This document shows positions 15,681 through 24,144 of a stretch of DNA of 35,785 nucleotides, in pieces. The DNA comes from Phycisphaerales bacterium (GTDB taxonomy: Bacteria > Planctomycetota > Phycisphaerae > SM23-33): NCBI GenBank assembly GCA_018645065.1, contig JABGPF010000018.1, positions 1 to 35,785 on the forward strand, written 5' to 3'. The notes below the pieces were generated by a model that did not search any database, had not been told where the DNA came from, and saw nothing but the letters and a program-made list of their open reading frames with translations. Position 1 is the stretch's first letter; each line of letters starts with the position of its first letter. The translations under genes and the position numbers were made by a program.

Positions 15681-17342
15681 CTATTTTTTAGCTGTATCGA
15701 CTTTGTACTCGCCGGTTGATTGGTGAGGAGTGATCGGCCATGTGTCGGTGCGGAATGGGTACGCCGGAAGGTGACGGGAATTCTCAAGTCCGCCGATCGG
15801 AAGATTCGACACAGCGTAACGAACCGCTACCGGTTCGGGCACTGCATCGCACCATACTTCAAGGCGTTGGACCTTGTCCCGCGAACTGACTCGCGCCTTG
15901 GCGACATGGAACACGCGGTCCTTGCCTGCGATGTAGAAACCGCGATCGTTATCCTTGTCAAGCCGCATCGATTTGGACGTTTCAGGCTCGAACGTGATCA
16001 GTATCTTCTTGCCCTCGATTTTCATGCCCTTGTAAACCGGCCCGCGCCATTCGATTTTCTCCATACCGTACACTTCCGCCAGCGCCCATCGCGCCGACCG
16101 CTCACCGACAGGCAGCTTGGCAGGCGGATGAATCCGCTGAGTCGAGTTCGTATCGAACGTCACCACCAGGCCCGTATTCGCTGTGCGGCGCCAGGTCAGG
16201 AACTGTATCTCGCGAACGATGTTGGTGTGGTGGTTCATATCGTAGGTCATGCTGCGGCGGTTCGACCAACCGGCGATCTGAATGATCCCGAACGGGAGTT
16301 TCTCGTCAGCGAACAGCTTCCGCCACGATGCTATCACACCCGGGAAAGTACGGTAAAACGGTTTCCATGACTCGCCAAACGAATTGTTCTCGCCCTGGTA
16401 AAACAGCACGCCGCGGAACTTCATTTGCTTAATCGGTACGATCATAGCGTTGTACATCCCTGCCGGTTGACGCTTAGTCGCAGGGCTCGTGAAGGACGAG
16501 GCTTTCGGGCGGCGAGCTTTCTTGTCGCCGGCAGCGGATTTCTTTTCGTACTCTTTGACTGCGGCGTCGTAACGAGTCTTGGCGCCCTTTTCAGCGCCGC
16601 CCTTGTTCCACTCAGCCATCGCCGCGTCGAACTTTTCGATGTACGGTTTCATCTCCGGGACGGTTTTCAGAATTTCCTTGGATGTCCAGTGCTGGGCCAT
16701 CGTACCGCCCCATGAGGTGTCGACAAGCCCTACCGGAACTTTCAGCAGGCGCCGCAGACGCCGCGCGAAGTAGTAACCAACTCCCGTGCAATCTTGGACA
16801 TTTTCGCCAGTGCACGGGCGCCAGATGCCTTGAGTCTTGCTGGCTTCACCGAGGAAAACATCGTCCTGAACGGCTGGGCGGGCGATGTGCGGCATGCGGT
16901 AGAATCTTATGTTCGGATAGTCCGCCGACGGGATCTCAATATCCGCATCGACACACCCGCGAAGCGACCATTCCATATTGCTCTGACCACCGCACAACCA
17001 CAACTCGCCGATCAGCACGTCGCTAAGCGTCACTTTGTTCGACTTGCCCGCAGCAACCAACGCGCAAGGCTCAAACGAACCTTTCATCGCCTTGAGCTCG
17101 ACCGCCCAGAGGCCCTTTTCGTCGGTAGTCGCTGTCGCGGTCTGGGCAGCGTCTTCGCCCCGCGCTAATATTACGGTGACTTTTTCACCAGCGGCAGCGA
17201 AGCCCCAAACGCTTATGGGCTTATCCTGCTGCAAGACCATATGATCGCCAAAAATGTTCGACAAGCGAACCTCAGCCTGCAAGGGTCCGACCGCCGCCAC
17301 GAGCAGAACCGATACAATCGCCACTAGTTTAATATTTTTCAT
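15681..17342 (-). CDS. Secreted sialate O-acetylesterase-type carbohydrate esterase
   Basis: A 553-residue exported SGNH/GDSL-like esterase of the SASA type, which removes acetyl groups from sialic acids or other acetylated sugars. The signal peptide spans 1-23. The nucleophile motif GGQSNMEW gives S121. VGLVDTSWGGT (about 205-213), FYQGENN (315-320) and the FDTN...IHP segment (D397, H405) complete the expected catalytic elements. A Lys/Ala-rich helical insert lies at about 225-290, between the core blocks. It is 141 bases downstream of the metallophosphoesterase gene on the same strand. The natural substrate cannot be read from the sequence; acetylated polysaccharide is likely in this kind of bacterium. 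Confidence 0.9.
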   Translation of the reverse strand: MKNIKLVAIVSVLLVAAVGPLQAEVRLSNIFGDHMVLQQDKPISVWGFAAAGEKVTVILARGEDAAQTATATTDEKGLWAVELKAMKGSFEPCALVAAGKSNKVTLSDVLIGELWLCGGQSNMEWSLRGCVDADIEIPSADYPNIRFYRMPHIARPAVQDDVFLGEASKTQGIWRPCTGENVQDCTGVGYYFARRLRRLLKVPVGLVDTSWGGTMAQHWTSKEILKTVPEMKPYIEKFDAAMAEWNKGGAEKGAKTRYDAAVKEYEKKSAAGDKKARRPKASSFTSPATKRQPAGMYNAMIVPIKQMKFRGVLFYQGENNSFGESWKPFYRTFPGVIASWRKLFADEKLPFGIIQIAGWSNRRSMTYDMNHHTNIVREIQFLTWRRTANTGLVVTFDTNSTQRIHPPAKLPVGERSARWALAEVYGMEKIEWRGPVYKGMKIEGKKILITFEPETSKSMRLDKDNDRGFYIAGKDRVFHVAKARVSSRDKVQRLEVWCDAVPEPVAVRYAVSNLPIGGLENSRHLPAYPFRTDTWPITPHQSTGEYKVDTAKK

Positions 17343-17483
17343 AGCTTCACTTTCAATCTAGCTTTATGGAGGGAGAGTTAGAAAACTTCGATACGCCTCT
17401 GCGGTAATGATATAAGTTCGCGGACTCATAACAAGCATGAAATATCCGTGGTCTGCGTGCGTGAGATCGCCGCGCGGTCGGCG

Positions 17484-18476
17484 TTACACCGGCTTGGGCG
17501 TCGTTGTGATCGTCTTGCGGTCGGACCAGTACCATCGGTTCGGCTGGGCGCCCCACCACCGCGAGGCGACGGTAAGCTCGTCATCGGTTATGCGGACCGT
17601 GGCGAAGGTGTGGCAGGCGTGTCGCGGCGAGCCCACGTTGTACACGTCGAAACCTTCCCATTTGTAATGCTCCGAGAGGTGGTAATGCCCGTGAAAAATA
17701 GCCACGATGTTATGCCCCTTGATCACCCGGGCCAAGTCGGCCTTCTGCTGTTTGGACCAGGCATCGGAGTAAGGGCCCACGATCGAGTAGTGAAGCATTA
17801 GCACGATCGGGTAAGTCGTCCCAAGTTTTTTAAGCTGTCGGGCCAACCAGGCGTAGGCGTCGGTGGCCGGTCCGCAGTCAATGCTGATGAAACATACGCC
17901 CTGCCACACCCACCGGCGAACCAGAGCCCCATGACGCTTCTTAATGCCCGCCAGTACAGGCTTGTCGTTGTCGGCATAGACGTCGTGATTGCCCGAACAC
18001 TCCTGCACAGGGTACTTGAGCAGGCCATCTTTTCCGGTAAGCCCGTAATACTCAACGAACTGCTTCCACTGGCCCTGGCGGCCGTAGTCTGTAAGATCGC
18101 CAGCGACAAGCACGCCCCTGGGCCTGCCCACAACTCCGCCCAGAGCGTCTGGCAGCGGCGTGCCCGGCAGGTTGTTCATCGCGTCGATCTGCTTGCGGTT
18201 AAGCGTCTCCATACCTTCATAGCCGAAGTGCGTATCGGCGGCGACAAAAAACGTCAAGTCACGCTTGCCCCCCGGAGCGGGGGCGAGATCAGTCTGGTCG
18301 ATTTCATTCGACTCGCCGGACGTGGAGTTCTTACTGCCCGTATCGTCATCGGTCGGGCGGCACCCGCTGAGGCACAACCCCGCTGCAGCCGTCCCACCGG
18401 CCGCTAAAAACGCCCGACGCGTACAGATCACCGCGCCCATGTGCTTGCCGTCAATCCCGCCATCATTTTTACCCAT
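17484..18476 (-). CDS. Tat-exported metallophosphoesterase lipoprotein
   Basis: A 330-residue calcineurin-like phosphoesterase. I chose ATG 18476 because AGGAG lies directly upstream and a Tat signal follows (TRRAFLAAGG, R20-R21), with a possible lipobox LSGC at C39. A frame extending to 18608 has no such support. The two-metal motifs are all visible: DTH (D81, H83), GDLTDYG (D127), GNHD (N163-H164), H229 in MLHYS, and GHYH (H264, H266). It would hydrolyse phosphomonoesters or diesters outside the cytoplasm; the substrate is unknown. Tat export suggests folding with metals in the cytoplasm. It is transcribed away from the PDZ/HEAT gene and toward the esterase gene. Confidence 0.9.
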   Translation of the reverse strand: MGKNDGGIDGKHMGAVICTRRAFLAAGGTAAAGLCLSGCRPTDDDTGSKNSTSGESNEIDQTDLAPAPGGKRDLTFFVAADTHFGYEGMETLNRKQIDAMNNLPGTPLPDALGGVVGRPRGVLVAGDLTDYGRQGQWKQFVEYYGLTGKDGLLKYPVQECSGNHDVYADNDKPVLAGIKKRHGALVRRWVWQGVCFISIDCGPATDAYAWLARQLKKLGTTYPIVLMLHYSIVGPYSDAWSKQQKADLARVIKGHNIVAIFHGHYHLSEHYKWEGFDVYNVGSPRHACHTFATVRITDDELTVASRWWGAQPNRWYWSDRKTITTTPKPV

Positions 18477-18691
18477 AAGTACTCCTGTCCGCCCGCCAAT
18501 TTTCACCCTGCGGCGCCCGCTTAAATTACGTCGACTAATTGTAATCTGAAACTGGCGCCTTTGCAAAAACCCAGTCAATCGAATGTAAATGAACGGAATC
18601 GAGATCAACCCTTATTTTATATTTCAGGGCCGACCCTGTTGAACACCCGTTGCCGTTTGGTGTTAGAATGCGTTTGCCCTGTATCCGTAGC

Positions 18692-18719
18692 TTGCTCTAG
18701 TTGCTGCATTGGATATAAT
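18692..18719 (+). promoter_or_regulatory. Sigma70-type promoter of the PDZ/HEAT gene
   Basis: TTGCTC (18692-18697), a 16-base spacer and a perfect TATAAT (18714-18719), giving a start near 18726 and a leader of about 55 bases. Confidence 0.6.
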
Positions 18720-18730
18720 CTCTGCAACTG

Positions 18731-18744
18731 TCCTACCGGTAGGA
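18731..18744. promoter_or_regulatory. 14-bp perfect palindrome just after the predicted transcription start
   Basis: TCCTACCGGTAGGA is self-complementary and lies about five bases past the predicted start point. It could be a repressor operator or a short leader hairpin. AAAGGCGA, the ribosome site, follows some 25 bases later. Confidence 0.45.
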
Positions 18745-18780
18745 ACCTCCGCGAAATCCCGCTTTTGAAAGGCGATTACT

Positions 18781-21198
18781 ATGAAAAACAGCACCCGCAT
18801 GCTCTCAGGCGTCACCTTGCTGATACTGGCTTCGGTCCTGGCTGGGCCTGGGCAAACCTTCGCTGCTCGGCGAAATACAAAAATGACCATGCCAGACTTC
18901 ACCAAAGGCGCCAAGCTACCCCAGGACGCCAACCACGACTGGACGCTCGGAGCCACCGGCGCTCGCGGATGGATGTTCAGCAACACACTGGCGACAACCG
19001 ACGCACGACAAATATACATCACCAAGGTGGACAAAAACTCACCGGCCGATGGCACACTCGCAGTCGGCGACGTGATACTCGGCGTCGGAGGAAAACCGTT
19101 TTCCTACGATCCGCGAACTGAAATGGGCAAGGCGCTCACCCAGGCCGAAAAGACCAGCAACCGCGGCGCCTTATCGCTGATCCGCTGGCGACAAGGCCAG
19201 ACCAAAACGGTCACAGTCAAGCTGCCCGCACTCGGCACGTACAGCGCAACAGCCCCCTACAACTGCCCGAAATCAAAGCGGATTCTCGAACAAGGCTGCA
19301 AGGCGCTGGCCAAACGAATCGCCGAACCGTCCTACCGCCAGAACCCCATCACACGCAGCTTAAACGCCCTGGCGCTGCTGGCCAGCGGTAACCCCGAATA
19401 CCTGCCGCTAGTGAAAAAAGAGGTCAAATGGGCCTCCGAGTTCTCAGCCAGTGGTATGCAAACATGGTACTACGGATACGTGATCGCACTGCTCTCGGAA
19501 TACGTGATGGCGACCGGTGATAATTCGGTCATGCCGGGTCTGCGGCGTTTGGCGCTCGAAGCCGCCAACGGCCAGAGCATCGTCGGTTCCTGGGGCCACA
19601 AGTTCGCCGCTGCCGACGGGCGACTGGTCGGTTACGGTATGATGAACGCACCGGGCCTGCCGCTTACCACCTCGCTGATCCTGGCCCGCGAGGCCGGCGT
19701 CAAAAGCCCCAAGCTGGACCTGGCGATTGAGAGAAGCACGCGTTTGATCCGCTTTTACGTGGGCAAGGGAGCTGTCCCCTATGGCGATCACCGCCCATGG
19801 ACACAAACTCACGAAGACAACGGTAAATGCGGGATGGCCGCAATCATGTTCGGTCTGCTGGACGAGGCAAAAGCCGCCGAATACTTTTCGCGAATGAGCG
19901 TCGCATCTCACGGAGCCGAGCGCGACTGCGGACACTCGGGCAACTTCTGGAACGTTCTCTGGTCGCTGCCGGCAGTAGCGCAGTCAGGCCCGAACGCCAG
20001 CGGAGCGTGGATGAAAGAGTTCGGCGGTTGGTATTTCGACCTGGCCCGGCGCTGGGACGGGTCCTTCCTTCACCAGGGCCCTCCGGCGATGCGGAAGGAC
20101 AAGACCGCCAAATGGGACTGCACAGGCGGATACCTGCTGGCCTACGCCATGCCGCTAAAGAAGATCCGCCTGACGGGCAAGCGAAAAAGCATCATCCCGC
20201 AGCTCAGCGCCACGGCGGCGATGAGCCTGGTAAACGACGGACGCGGATGGAGCAACAAGGACCGCAACAGTGCGTATGACAAACTGAGCGTCGAGCAACT
20301 CATCGCCCGCCTGGGCAATTGGTCGCCCGTGGTTCGCCAGCGCGCCGCGATGGCGCTGACACGCCGCAAAGTCGACATAACCGCACGATTAATCACCATG
20401 CTCGGCGCCGCAGACCTCTACACAAAATACGGAGCCTGCCAGGCGATCCAAATGCAACGAAGCCGCGCCGCGGCGGCAGTACCCGCATTACGGCAGGCGT
20501 TCGGATCCGACGATCTCTGGTTGAGAATCCTGGCCGCCGAGGCGCTTGCAGGGATTGGCGAGCAGGCGAAAGTAGCCGTCCCCGAAATCCTCACTCGCCT
20601 GGCGAAAAGCGATCTGAAAAACGATCCGCGTAATATGGAGCAACGCTTCCTCTCGTTCGCTTTGTTCGGCGGGCGAGGCGGATTGATCAGCAGATCGCTC
20701 GATGGAATCGACCGCAAGTTGCTGCTAAAAGCCGTCCGGGCCGGCCTGCAGAACCAGGACGGACGTGCACGCGGGACCTACGGAAGCGTTTACCGCAACC
20801 TGAGCTTCGAGGAGATCAAACCGCTCCTGCCCGCTATTCACGAGGCGATCGTAAAGCCCTCCCCCAGCGGGATCATGTTCGCCAGCGGAATCCGCGTCAG
20901 CGGGGTCGCACTGCTGGCCAGGCATCGAATCAAGGAAGGCATGCCACTCTGCATCCAGATAATGGAGATCAACAAGTGGGGCAAGAGGAACCGGATCTCA
21001 CAATGCCTTAAAACCCTGAAAGCATACGGACCAGCCGCCAAGGCGGTTTTACCTCAGATCAAAAAGTTGGAAAAAGACCTCCTGGCCCACCGAGAGGCCC
21101 GCATGCTCAAACCCATAATCGAGCAAACCCAGGCCCTGATAAAGAACCTCGAAAACACCAACGAGACAGTCAAACTCCGAAGCATTTACGATCGCTGA
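18781..21198 (+). CDS. Secreted PDZ-domain and HEAT-repeat protein (DUF6288-like)
   Basis: An 805-residue exported protein of unknown function. The signal peptide is about 1-28 (cleaved after TFA). A PDZ domain at about 55-150 contains ITKVDKNSPADGTLAVGDVILGV-type ligand-loop residues. A long helical region (about 165-460) has Trp/Tyr/Gly-rich segments reminiscent of alpha/alpha-barrel folds and is the part I associate with DUF6288. HEAT repeats follow at about 505-625 (for example WSPVVRQRAAMAL and WLRILAAEALAGIG) and less regular ones near 740-790. No catalytic motif is clear; a scaffold or protein-binding role in the cell envelope is plausible. The ATG has AAAGGCGA upstream, and the gene has its own promoter and intrinsic terminator, so it is monocistronic. 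Confidence 0.8.
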   Translation: MKNSTRMLSGVTLLILASVLAGPGQTFAARRNTKMTMPDFTKGAKLPQDANHDWTLGATGARGWMFSNTLATTDARQIYITKVDKNSPADGTLAVGDVILGVGGKPFSYDPRTEMGKALTQAEKTSNRGALSLIRWRQGQTKTVTVKLPALGTYSATAPYNCPKSKRILEQGCKALAKRIAEPSYRQNPITRSLNALALLASGNPEYLPLVKKEVKWASEFSASGMQTWYYGYVIALLSEYVMATGDNSVMPGLRRLALEAANGQSIVGSWGHKFAAADGRLVGYGMMNAPGLPLTTSLILAREAGVKSPKLDLAIERSTRLIRFYVGKGAVPYGDHRPWTQTHEDNGKCGMAAIMFGLLDEAKAAEYFSRMSVASHGAERDCGHSGNFWNVLWSLPAVAQSGPNASGAWMKEFGGWYFDLARRWDGSFLHQGPPAMRKDKTAKWDCTGGYLLAYAMPLKKIRLTGKRKSIIPQLSATAAMSLVNDGRGWSNKDRNSAYDKLSVEQLIARLGNWSPVVRQRAAMALTRRKVDITARLITMLGAADLYTKYGACQAIQMQRSRAAAAVPALRQAFGSDDLWLRILAAEALAGIGEQAKVAVPEILTRLAKSDLKNDPRNMEQRFLSFALFGGRGGLISRSLDGIDRKLLLKAVRAGLQNQDGRARGTYGSVYRNLSFEEIKPLLPAIHEAIVKPSPSGIMFASGIRVSGVALLARHRIKEGMPLCIQIMEINKWGKRNRISQCLKTLKAYGPAAKAVLPQIKKLEKDLLAHREARMLKPIIEQTQALIKNLENTNETVKLRSIYDR

Positions 21199-21224
21199 TC
21201 GACGCCAACATGCAAGAACACACC

Positions 21225-21258
21225 AGAAGAGCAATTAACCACATTGCTCTTCTTTTTT
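21225..21258 (+). terminator. Intrinsic terminator of the PDZ/HEAT gene
   Basis: A perfect 11-bp stem (AGAAGAGCAAT with ATTGCTCTTCT) around a 7-base loop, followed directly by a T-run, 26 bases past the stop codon. Confidence 0.92.
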
Positions 21259-21278
21259 GCCCAAATCGCAGGCCAATT

Positions 21279-21371
21279 CCTGGGAACGCCGATCTCCCGA
21301 TCGGCTTTTAGAAAAGGAGCGTCCCCGGAGCGATGGGGTTCAGGGCCAATCAGGAGATTGGCGTTCCCGGG
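21279..21371. repeat. Long-armed imperfect inverted repeat
   Basis: GGGAACGCCGATCTCC (21282-21297) and GGAGATTGGCGTTCCC (21353-21368) are reverse complements with one mismatch, and the pairing extends a few bases outward. The 55-base centre holds further G/C-rich runs. It lies in the convergent gap and directly abuts copy A of the diverged direct repeat. Confidence 0.7.
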
Positions 21372-21461
21372 ACAAAATCAAGACCAGCCCTTAAAACAAA
21401 ACATAAAACAGCGGGATTCGTAACAAGAAAACACCAACTAAAAAGCCAGACGACAACCCTC
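21371..21461. repeat. Diverged direct repeat, copy A
   Basis: About 90 bases (GACAAAATCAAGACCAGCCC through CAGACGACAACCCT) matched by copy B at 23255-23390 in the same orientation. Copy B carries about 40 extra bases in the middle. The two copies bracket the FG-GAP and unknown genes. Confidence 0.85.
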
Positions 21462-21495
21462 TTTTTATTCAGCGCTGCCCCCGCTAGACCTGAAT

Positions 21496-22809
21496 TCATT
21501 TCCCAAGGATGTTGGAATAAATTTCCGTCGTCTTGAACATATAGACCGCGCCCACATCGGTGACGCCTTTGAAATCATTGCCGGGAGATCCGACGACGAT
21601 CCAATCCGAGGATACACCAACGGATACACCAAACCCACTGCCAAGTTCCAGATCAACAACATCTTCGTCGAGCATAGTACCGGATTTAAGGTCTCTTGCA
21701 GAGAACTTAGCCAATTCCTTGCCCGTCGATGAGTCAAAAACGTACGCAGCGCCGGTTTCCTTACCATTTGCGCTCTCGGCGAGTACCGCACCGACAACAA
21801 CAAGTCGTTCGGATATTCCCACCGCACCACCAAAGAAATTGCGTCCTGAACCATCGGATGGTTTGAGTTCAGCCAGCATCTTGCCGCTACGTACGTTGTA
21901 AAGATAGGCGGCCCCCGGCCCTTTGACGAGTGATCGATCCTTCGGGGCGCCTATGACCACCATATCACCGAATATAGCCACCGCCTCTCCAAACGCTTCT
22001 CCGCCAACAGGACGCCGGACAGTTAGGACAGAAATCTGCTTGCCTGTTCGGATGTCAAACACGTATGCCGCACCCGAACCCTCTAAACCATCGGTAGCAG
22101 TCCCCGACGCACCAACCACAGCATAGGAGTCGGAAATCGCGACCGAACATCCAAAAACATCTCCGTGCTTTGCATCTTTACTGACAAGCTTAAATATCTG
22201 CTTTCCGTCTTCGACAGCGAATATGTACGCGGCTCCAGGACGATCACTATCACCGCCTCGTTTTGCGGTTATTGCGCCAACAATCACCCGATCGCCCTTC
22301 AGAGATATGGAATTTCCAAACAGATCGTTGGGAAAAAGATCATCATCAGGCTTCAAAACGCTCTTTTGTTTACCGGTTCTCAAATCGAAAACGTAGGCCT
22401 TGCTGGGATATTCTGAATAACCGGCAACTGCGGCCCATCTGTCGTCTGCGGAAACTCGCCAATGGTGCTTTAGCCTCACATCTCCAAGTGGGACAAGCTG
22501 TCGGGTCCTATTTCTGAGCCCCAAATCAAATACGTCTACTGACTTTGCATAAACCATTTCCTCCTGGCCTCCCTCAGAACAGCTAACAACAACGGCCTGG
22601 CTACCAGACACTGCAACATCGGTCCCAAAATTTTGGTCCATAAAACCATCTTGCGGGGTCAGCTTTCCCGCAGGATAATGAGTTTTCACAGGCTCCGCAG
22701 AATCCTGGCAGCCCAAGTCAACTACCGCCAACGTGCCAACACAAGCAACGAAAAGGACAGGAGCCAAAAAAGTTTTTTTTGCGTTCATCACTACACTAAA
22801 TCGCATCAT
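21496..22809 (-). CDS. FG-GAP repeat (seven-bladed propeller) lipoprotein
   Basis: A 437-residue predicted lipoprotein with a lipobox ending at C34 (VVDLGC), followed by seven related repeats of about 55 residues. Each has the pattern FG-x-x-V-a-I, then VVVGA, then GAAYVFD-x-x-TGK, which fits FG-GAP/integrin-alpha-type blades; seven make a closed propeller. Several repeats have Asp/Gly-rich loops that could bind calcium, but classical DxDxDG motifs are not obvious. GGAG precedes a double ATG; the second, three bases on, is equally possible. The start codon overlaps the stop of the upstream unknown gene (ATGA), so the two are an operon. The function is probably cell-surface binding; no enzyme motif is seen. 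Confidence 0.82.
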   Translation of the reverse strand: MMRFSVVMNAKKTFLAPVLFVACVGTLAVVDLGCQDSAEPVKTHYPAGKLTPQDGFMDQNFGTDVAVSGSQAVVVSCSEGGQEEMVYAKSVDVFDLGLRNRTRQLVPLGDVRLKHHWRVSADDRWAAVAGYSEYPSKAYVFDLRTGKQKSVLKPDDDLFPNDLFGNSISLKGDRVIVGAITAKRGGDSDRPGAAYIFAVEDGKQIFKLVSKDAKHGDVFGCSVAISDSYAVVGASGTATDGLEGSGAAYVFDIRTGKQISVLTVRRPVGGEAFGEAVAIFGDMVVIGAPKDRSLVKGPGAAYLYNVRSGKMLAELKPSDGSGRNFFGGAVGISERLVVVGAVLAESANGKETGAAYVFDSSTGKELAKFSARDLKSGTMLDEDVVDLELGSGFGVSVGVSSDWIVVGSPGNDFKGVTDVGAVYMFKTTEIYSNILGK

Positions 22810-23252
22810 AACTCCAAACGGTAACGAGTGTAATCATCCTGTAATACTCCATCGCCGTAAAGACGATACGGAATATCGCCAGAGTTGAGCATCACCAACA
22901 CACGCTTACCAAGCGTAGCCGACAGGATCGTCGCGCAATGGTCCGCAAAGGGAAGCATGATTCCTTGTGATGCTATCACATCTTGAGGAAAGACATCCAA
23001 ACTAACCGCGAATGGACGCACATCAAAGTCTCGGCAGAAGGGAGCGGATTCCTCCTGTCCAGCATTCTTCAGCAAAACATCTGCCTGGTCAAACGCATCA
23101 CCAGCGTCGAACAACTCGAACCACAGCCCAACTAGGAGTTTATTCCTGGATGGAGTGATACCCAGCGCGCTCACACAAGCGGTCTCTAGTAGCACGCACG
23201 ATGTATTCTCGCACATCAGCGAGAAGTCTTTGATAAGGTTGTCAAAAGTCAT
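22806..23252 (-). CDS. Hypothetical protein, unknown family
   Basis: A 148-residue protein I do not recognise. It has no signal peptide or membrane helix and looks globular and cytosolic. Helical and strand segments alternate (for example LLVGLWFELFDAGDAFDQADVLLKNAG and LGKRVLVMLNSGDIPYRLYGDGV). It overlaps the FG-GAP lipoprotein gene by four bases (ATGA), the main evidence that it is real. No good ribosome site precedes the ATG. Its 5' flank is copy B of the diverged direct repeat, so its promoter may lie in that repeat. Confidence 0.6.
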   Translation of the reverse strand: MTFDNLIKDFSLMCENTSCVLLETACVSALGITPSRNKLLVGLWFELFDAGDAFDQADVLLKNAGQEESAPFCRDFDVRPFAVSLDVFPQDVIASQGIMLPFADHCATILSATLGKRVLVMLNSGDIPYRLYGDGVLQDDYTRYRLEL

Positions 23253-23254
23253 GG

Positions 23255-23390
23255 GACGGAATCAAGATCAGCCCTTAAAACAAAACATAAAATAGCGGGA
23301 TTTGTAATTCTATACACATGGTAATGTTAGCACAAAACAAACGGACTCGTAACAAGAAAACAACAACTAAAAAAACAGACGACAACCCTT
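23255..23390. repeat. Diverged direct repeat, copy B
   Basis: The first 53 bases (23255-23307) match 21371-21423 with about six differences; bases 23348-23390 match the rest of copy A. The 40 bases between are absent from copy A. The gap to the toxin gene (to 23487) also holds a C/T-rich run and no supported gene. Confidence 0.83.
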
Positions 23391-23487
23391 ATTCGTTGCC
23401 CCCCCTTTTTTCCTTGAGCGACCGGGCGCTTTCTTGATAGATCATTTATTAATCCGCCGTTGCTGAAGAGATGCTGACGTCTCCGGG

Positions 23488-23865
23488 TTATGTCAGCAGG
23501 ATCGGCAGATCGTAATGTTGCAGCGTCGCGTCGTGCGTGACCAGGGTCAAATCCTCGTCGAGGCATTGGGCGATCAGGAGCCGGTCGAAGGGGTCCTTGT
23601 GGATGGCGGGAAGTTTTCCCACAGTTAGCGCGTGCTGGAAGTTTATCGACAGTTGTCCGAAAGGTTCGCGCATCAAGGCGCCAGCCCAGTCTTCCGGTAG
23701 TTGCAGCTTGCCCAGCCCCTGCTTGATGACGATTTCCCACAAGCTAACCGCGCTGATATAGACCAGATTGGTGGTGTCCGAGATTGCAGAGCGGGCATTG
23801 GGCTTCAGTGCCGGATCATCAGCCAACCACCATAGAATTACGTGTGTGTCCAGTAGGAATTTCAT
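23488..23865 (-). CDS. PIN-domain toxin (VapC-like) of a type II toxin-antitoxin pair
   Basis: A 125-residue PIN-domain ribonuclease, the usual length. The acidic site is visible: D6 in LLDTHVILWW, E44 in SLWEIVIK, D91/D94 in DPFDRLLIAQ and D112 near VTHDATL. It belongs to the PIN subgroup with the DTHVILWW start that is normally paired with Phd/YefM-type antitoxins. The ATG overlaps the antitoxin stop by four bases, so the two are coupled with antitoxin first. The expected action is site-specific RNA cleavage when the antitoxin is lost; the target RNA is unknown. Confidence 0.93.
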   Translation of the reverse strand: MKFLLDTHVILWWLADDPALKPNARSAISDTTNLVYISAVSLWEIVIKQGLGKLQLPEDWAGALMREPFGQLSINFQHALTVGKLPAIHKDPFDRLLIAQCLDEDLTLVTHDATLQHYDLPILLT

Positions 23866-24101
23866 GGCGTTTTCAACCCGAACATTTCTTCGATCTCTGG
23901 CGTGAGGGCATCAAAATCATCGTCGATTTGGATCTTACCACGCAAAGCCCCTGGTTTGCGAGGGCGCCTCGTTTCATCATACGGTTCCAGTATCGCCACA
24001 GGCTTGCCGGCACGGCTTATTATCACTTCTTCTCCCCGACAGACGCGGTCAAGAAGCGACGAAAGCTGCGCTTTCGCTTCGGTAACTGTATTCACTATCA
24101 T
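23862..24101 (-). CDS. Phd/YefM-family antitoxin
   Basis: A 79-residue antitoxin with the Phd/YefM start (MIVNTVTEAKAQLSSLLDRV), the strand EEVIISRAGKPVAILEP and an acidic C-terminal tail (DDFDALTPEIEEMFGL) that would wrap the PIN toxin. The N-terminal half should bind its own operator. AAAGGG lies seven bases before the ATG, and a strong promoter with an overlapping palindrome is upstream. It is cytosolic and forms an operon with the toxin gene. Confidence 0.92.
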   Translation of the reverse strand: MIVNTVTEAKAQLSSLLDRVCRGEEVIISRAGKPVAILEPYDETRRPRKPGALRGKIQIDDDFDALTPEIEEMFGLKTP

Positions 24102-24118
24102 CGTAAACCCTTTCTATC

Positions 24119-24138
24119 GGACCAGACCAGACCAGACC
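24119..24138. repeat. Pentanucleotide tandem repeat in the toxin-antitoxin leader
   Basis: Four GACCA-type units in a row, lying between the predicted transcription start and the antitoxin ribosome site. Slippage here could change leader length. Confidence 0.7.
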
Positions 24139-24144
24139 ATATGT

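Larger units (their letters stand above)
18477..18780. other. Divergent intergenic region between metallophosphoesterase and PDZ/HEAT genes
   Basis: About 300 bases without a supported gene. It holds the AGGAG site of the metallophosphoesterase gene at its left end and the plus-strand promoter and palindrome described separately at its right end. I see no small open frame with a good start site. Confidence 0.6.

Noticed and set aside
15482-15787. 102-residue N-terminal extension of the dsbD-like protein
   Set aside because: It crosses the predicted promoter, overlaps the esterase gene, and would bury the signal peptide; ATG 15481 has a good ribosome site.
18742-18770. GGAACC-N16-TTTGAAAG ahead of the PDZ/HEAT gene, considered as an ECF promoter
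   Set aside because: The -10 CGTT is missing, and a perfect TATAAT promoter lies just upstream.
21988-21995. TCCAAACG, a possible further ECF -10 box inside the FG-GAP gene
   Set aside because: No GGAACC at 16 bases upstream on the minus strand, and it is within coding sequence.
22813-22820. TCCAAACG just ahead of the FG-GAP gene, a possible fourth ECF promoter
   Set aside because: The -35 box is absent at the required distance.
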